Source: an uncultured delta proteobacterium (GTDB taxonomy: Bacteria > Myxococcota_A > Polyangia > Polyangiales > Polyangiaceae). Taken from it: DNA of 5,242 bases. Numbering within the stretch: the stretch's first letter is position 1; each line of letters starts with the position of its first letter. The notes beneath the pieces were generated by a model. It saw nothing but the letters and a program-made list of their open reading frames with translations, was not told the origin of the DNA and searched no databases. The stretch is taken from assembly GCA_903893335.1 (NCBI GenBank), contig CAITLX010000428.1:1-5242 (forward strand), written 5' to 3'. Made by a program: the position numbers and the translations under genes. This document shows positions 5,143-5,242 of this stretch, in pieces.

Positions 5143-5155
5143 GGCGTGCTACGGT
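5126..5155 (+). promoter_or_regulatory. weak candidate promoter of tRNA-Arg
   Basis: TACGGT (5150-5155) sits 12 bp before the tRNA and resembles the TACCGT and TACGCT boxes in this window. An 18-bp spacer gives GCGACG (5126-5131) as -35, matching TTGACA at only three positions. The predicted start near 5162 would leave a 5' leader of about 6 nt. Position supports it; the -35 does not. Confidence 0.35.
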
Positions 5156-5167
5156 GCTCGCCCTTTC

Positions 5168-5241
<74 letters not shown>

Positions 5242-5242
5242 C

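Overview
The window is very GC-rich, with G or C at most third codon positions, and carries proteobacterial-looking families. It best fits a myxobacterium-like (Myxococcota/Deltaproteobacteria) chromosome. That placement is inferred from composition and gene content only. I see no transposase, integrase, CRISPR array or phage gene, so it reads as ordinary chromosome with several small, poorly characterised genes.

Layout: (1) 2-316 (+) is the 3' end of an unrecognised gene whose start lies outside the window. (2) Facing it on the minus strand are an SGNH/GDSL-like hydrolase with one membrane anchor (586-1605) and, downstream of it, a tiny DUF5989-type membrane protein (364-525). From memory these two families often neighbour SxtJ and carbamoyltransferase genes, but neither partner is present here. 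(3) Divergent from the SGNH gene is a small secreted high-potential iron-sulfur protein (HiPIP)-like gene (1733-2062, +). Its last codons and stop are duplicated in a 32-bp tandem array (2051-2131). (4) A spore-photoproduct-lyase-like radical SAM gene (+, ending 3377) converges on and overlaps by 52 bp a B12-binding-domain radical SAM gene (-, 3326-5017). (5) A divergent spacer with two GC-rich hairpins leads to a complete tRNA-Arg(UCG) at the right edge.

Promoter reading was useful. TTGACC-18-TACCGT lies just upstream of the B12 radical SAM gene and fixes its start at a TTG codon. Similar hexamers precede the HiPIP gene (TTGCCA-18-TACGCT), the SGNH gene (TTGACG-17-AACCTT) and, more weakly, the tRNA. 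The SPL-like gene has no ATG/GTG/TTG at its likely start. A CTG at 2232 has exactly the -10, Shine-Dalgarno and start spacing of the B12 radical SAM gene.

No single pathway links the genes. The strongest leads are the orphan SGNH/DUF5989 pair with altered catalytic residues, the non-standard start of the SPL-like gene, the overlapping convergent radical SAM genes, and the tandem duplication of a gene's 3' end.
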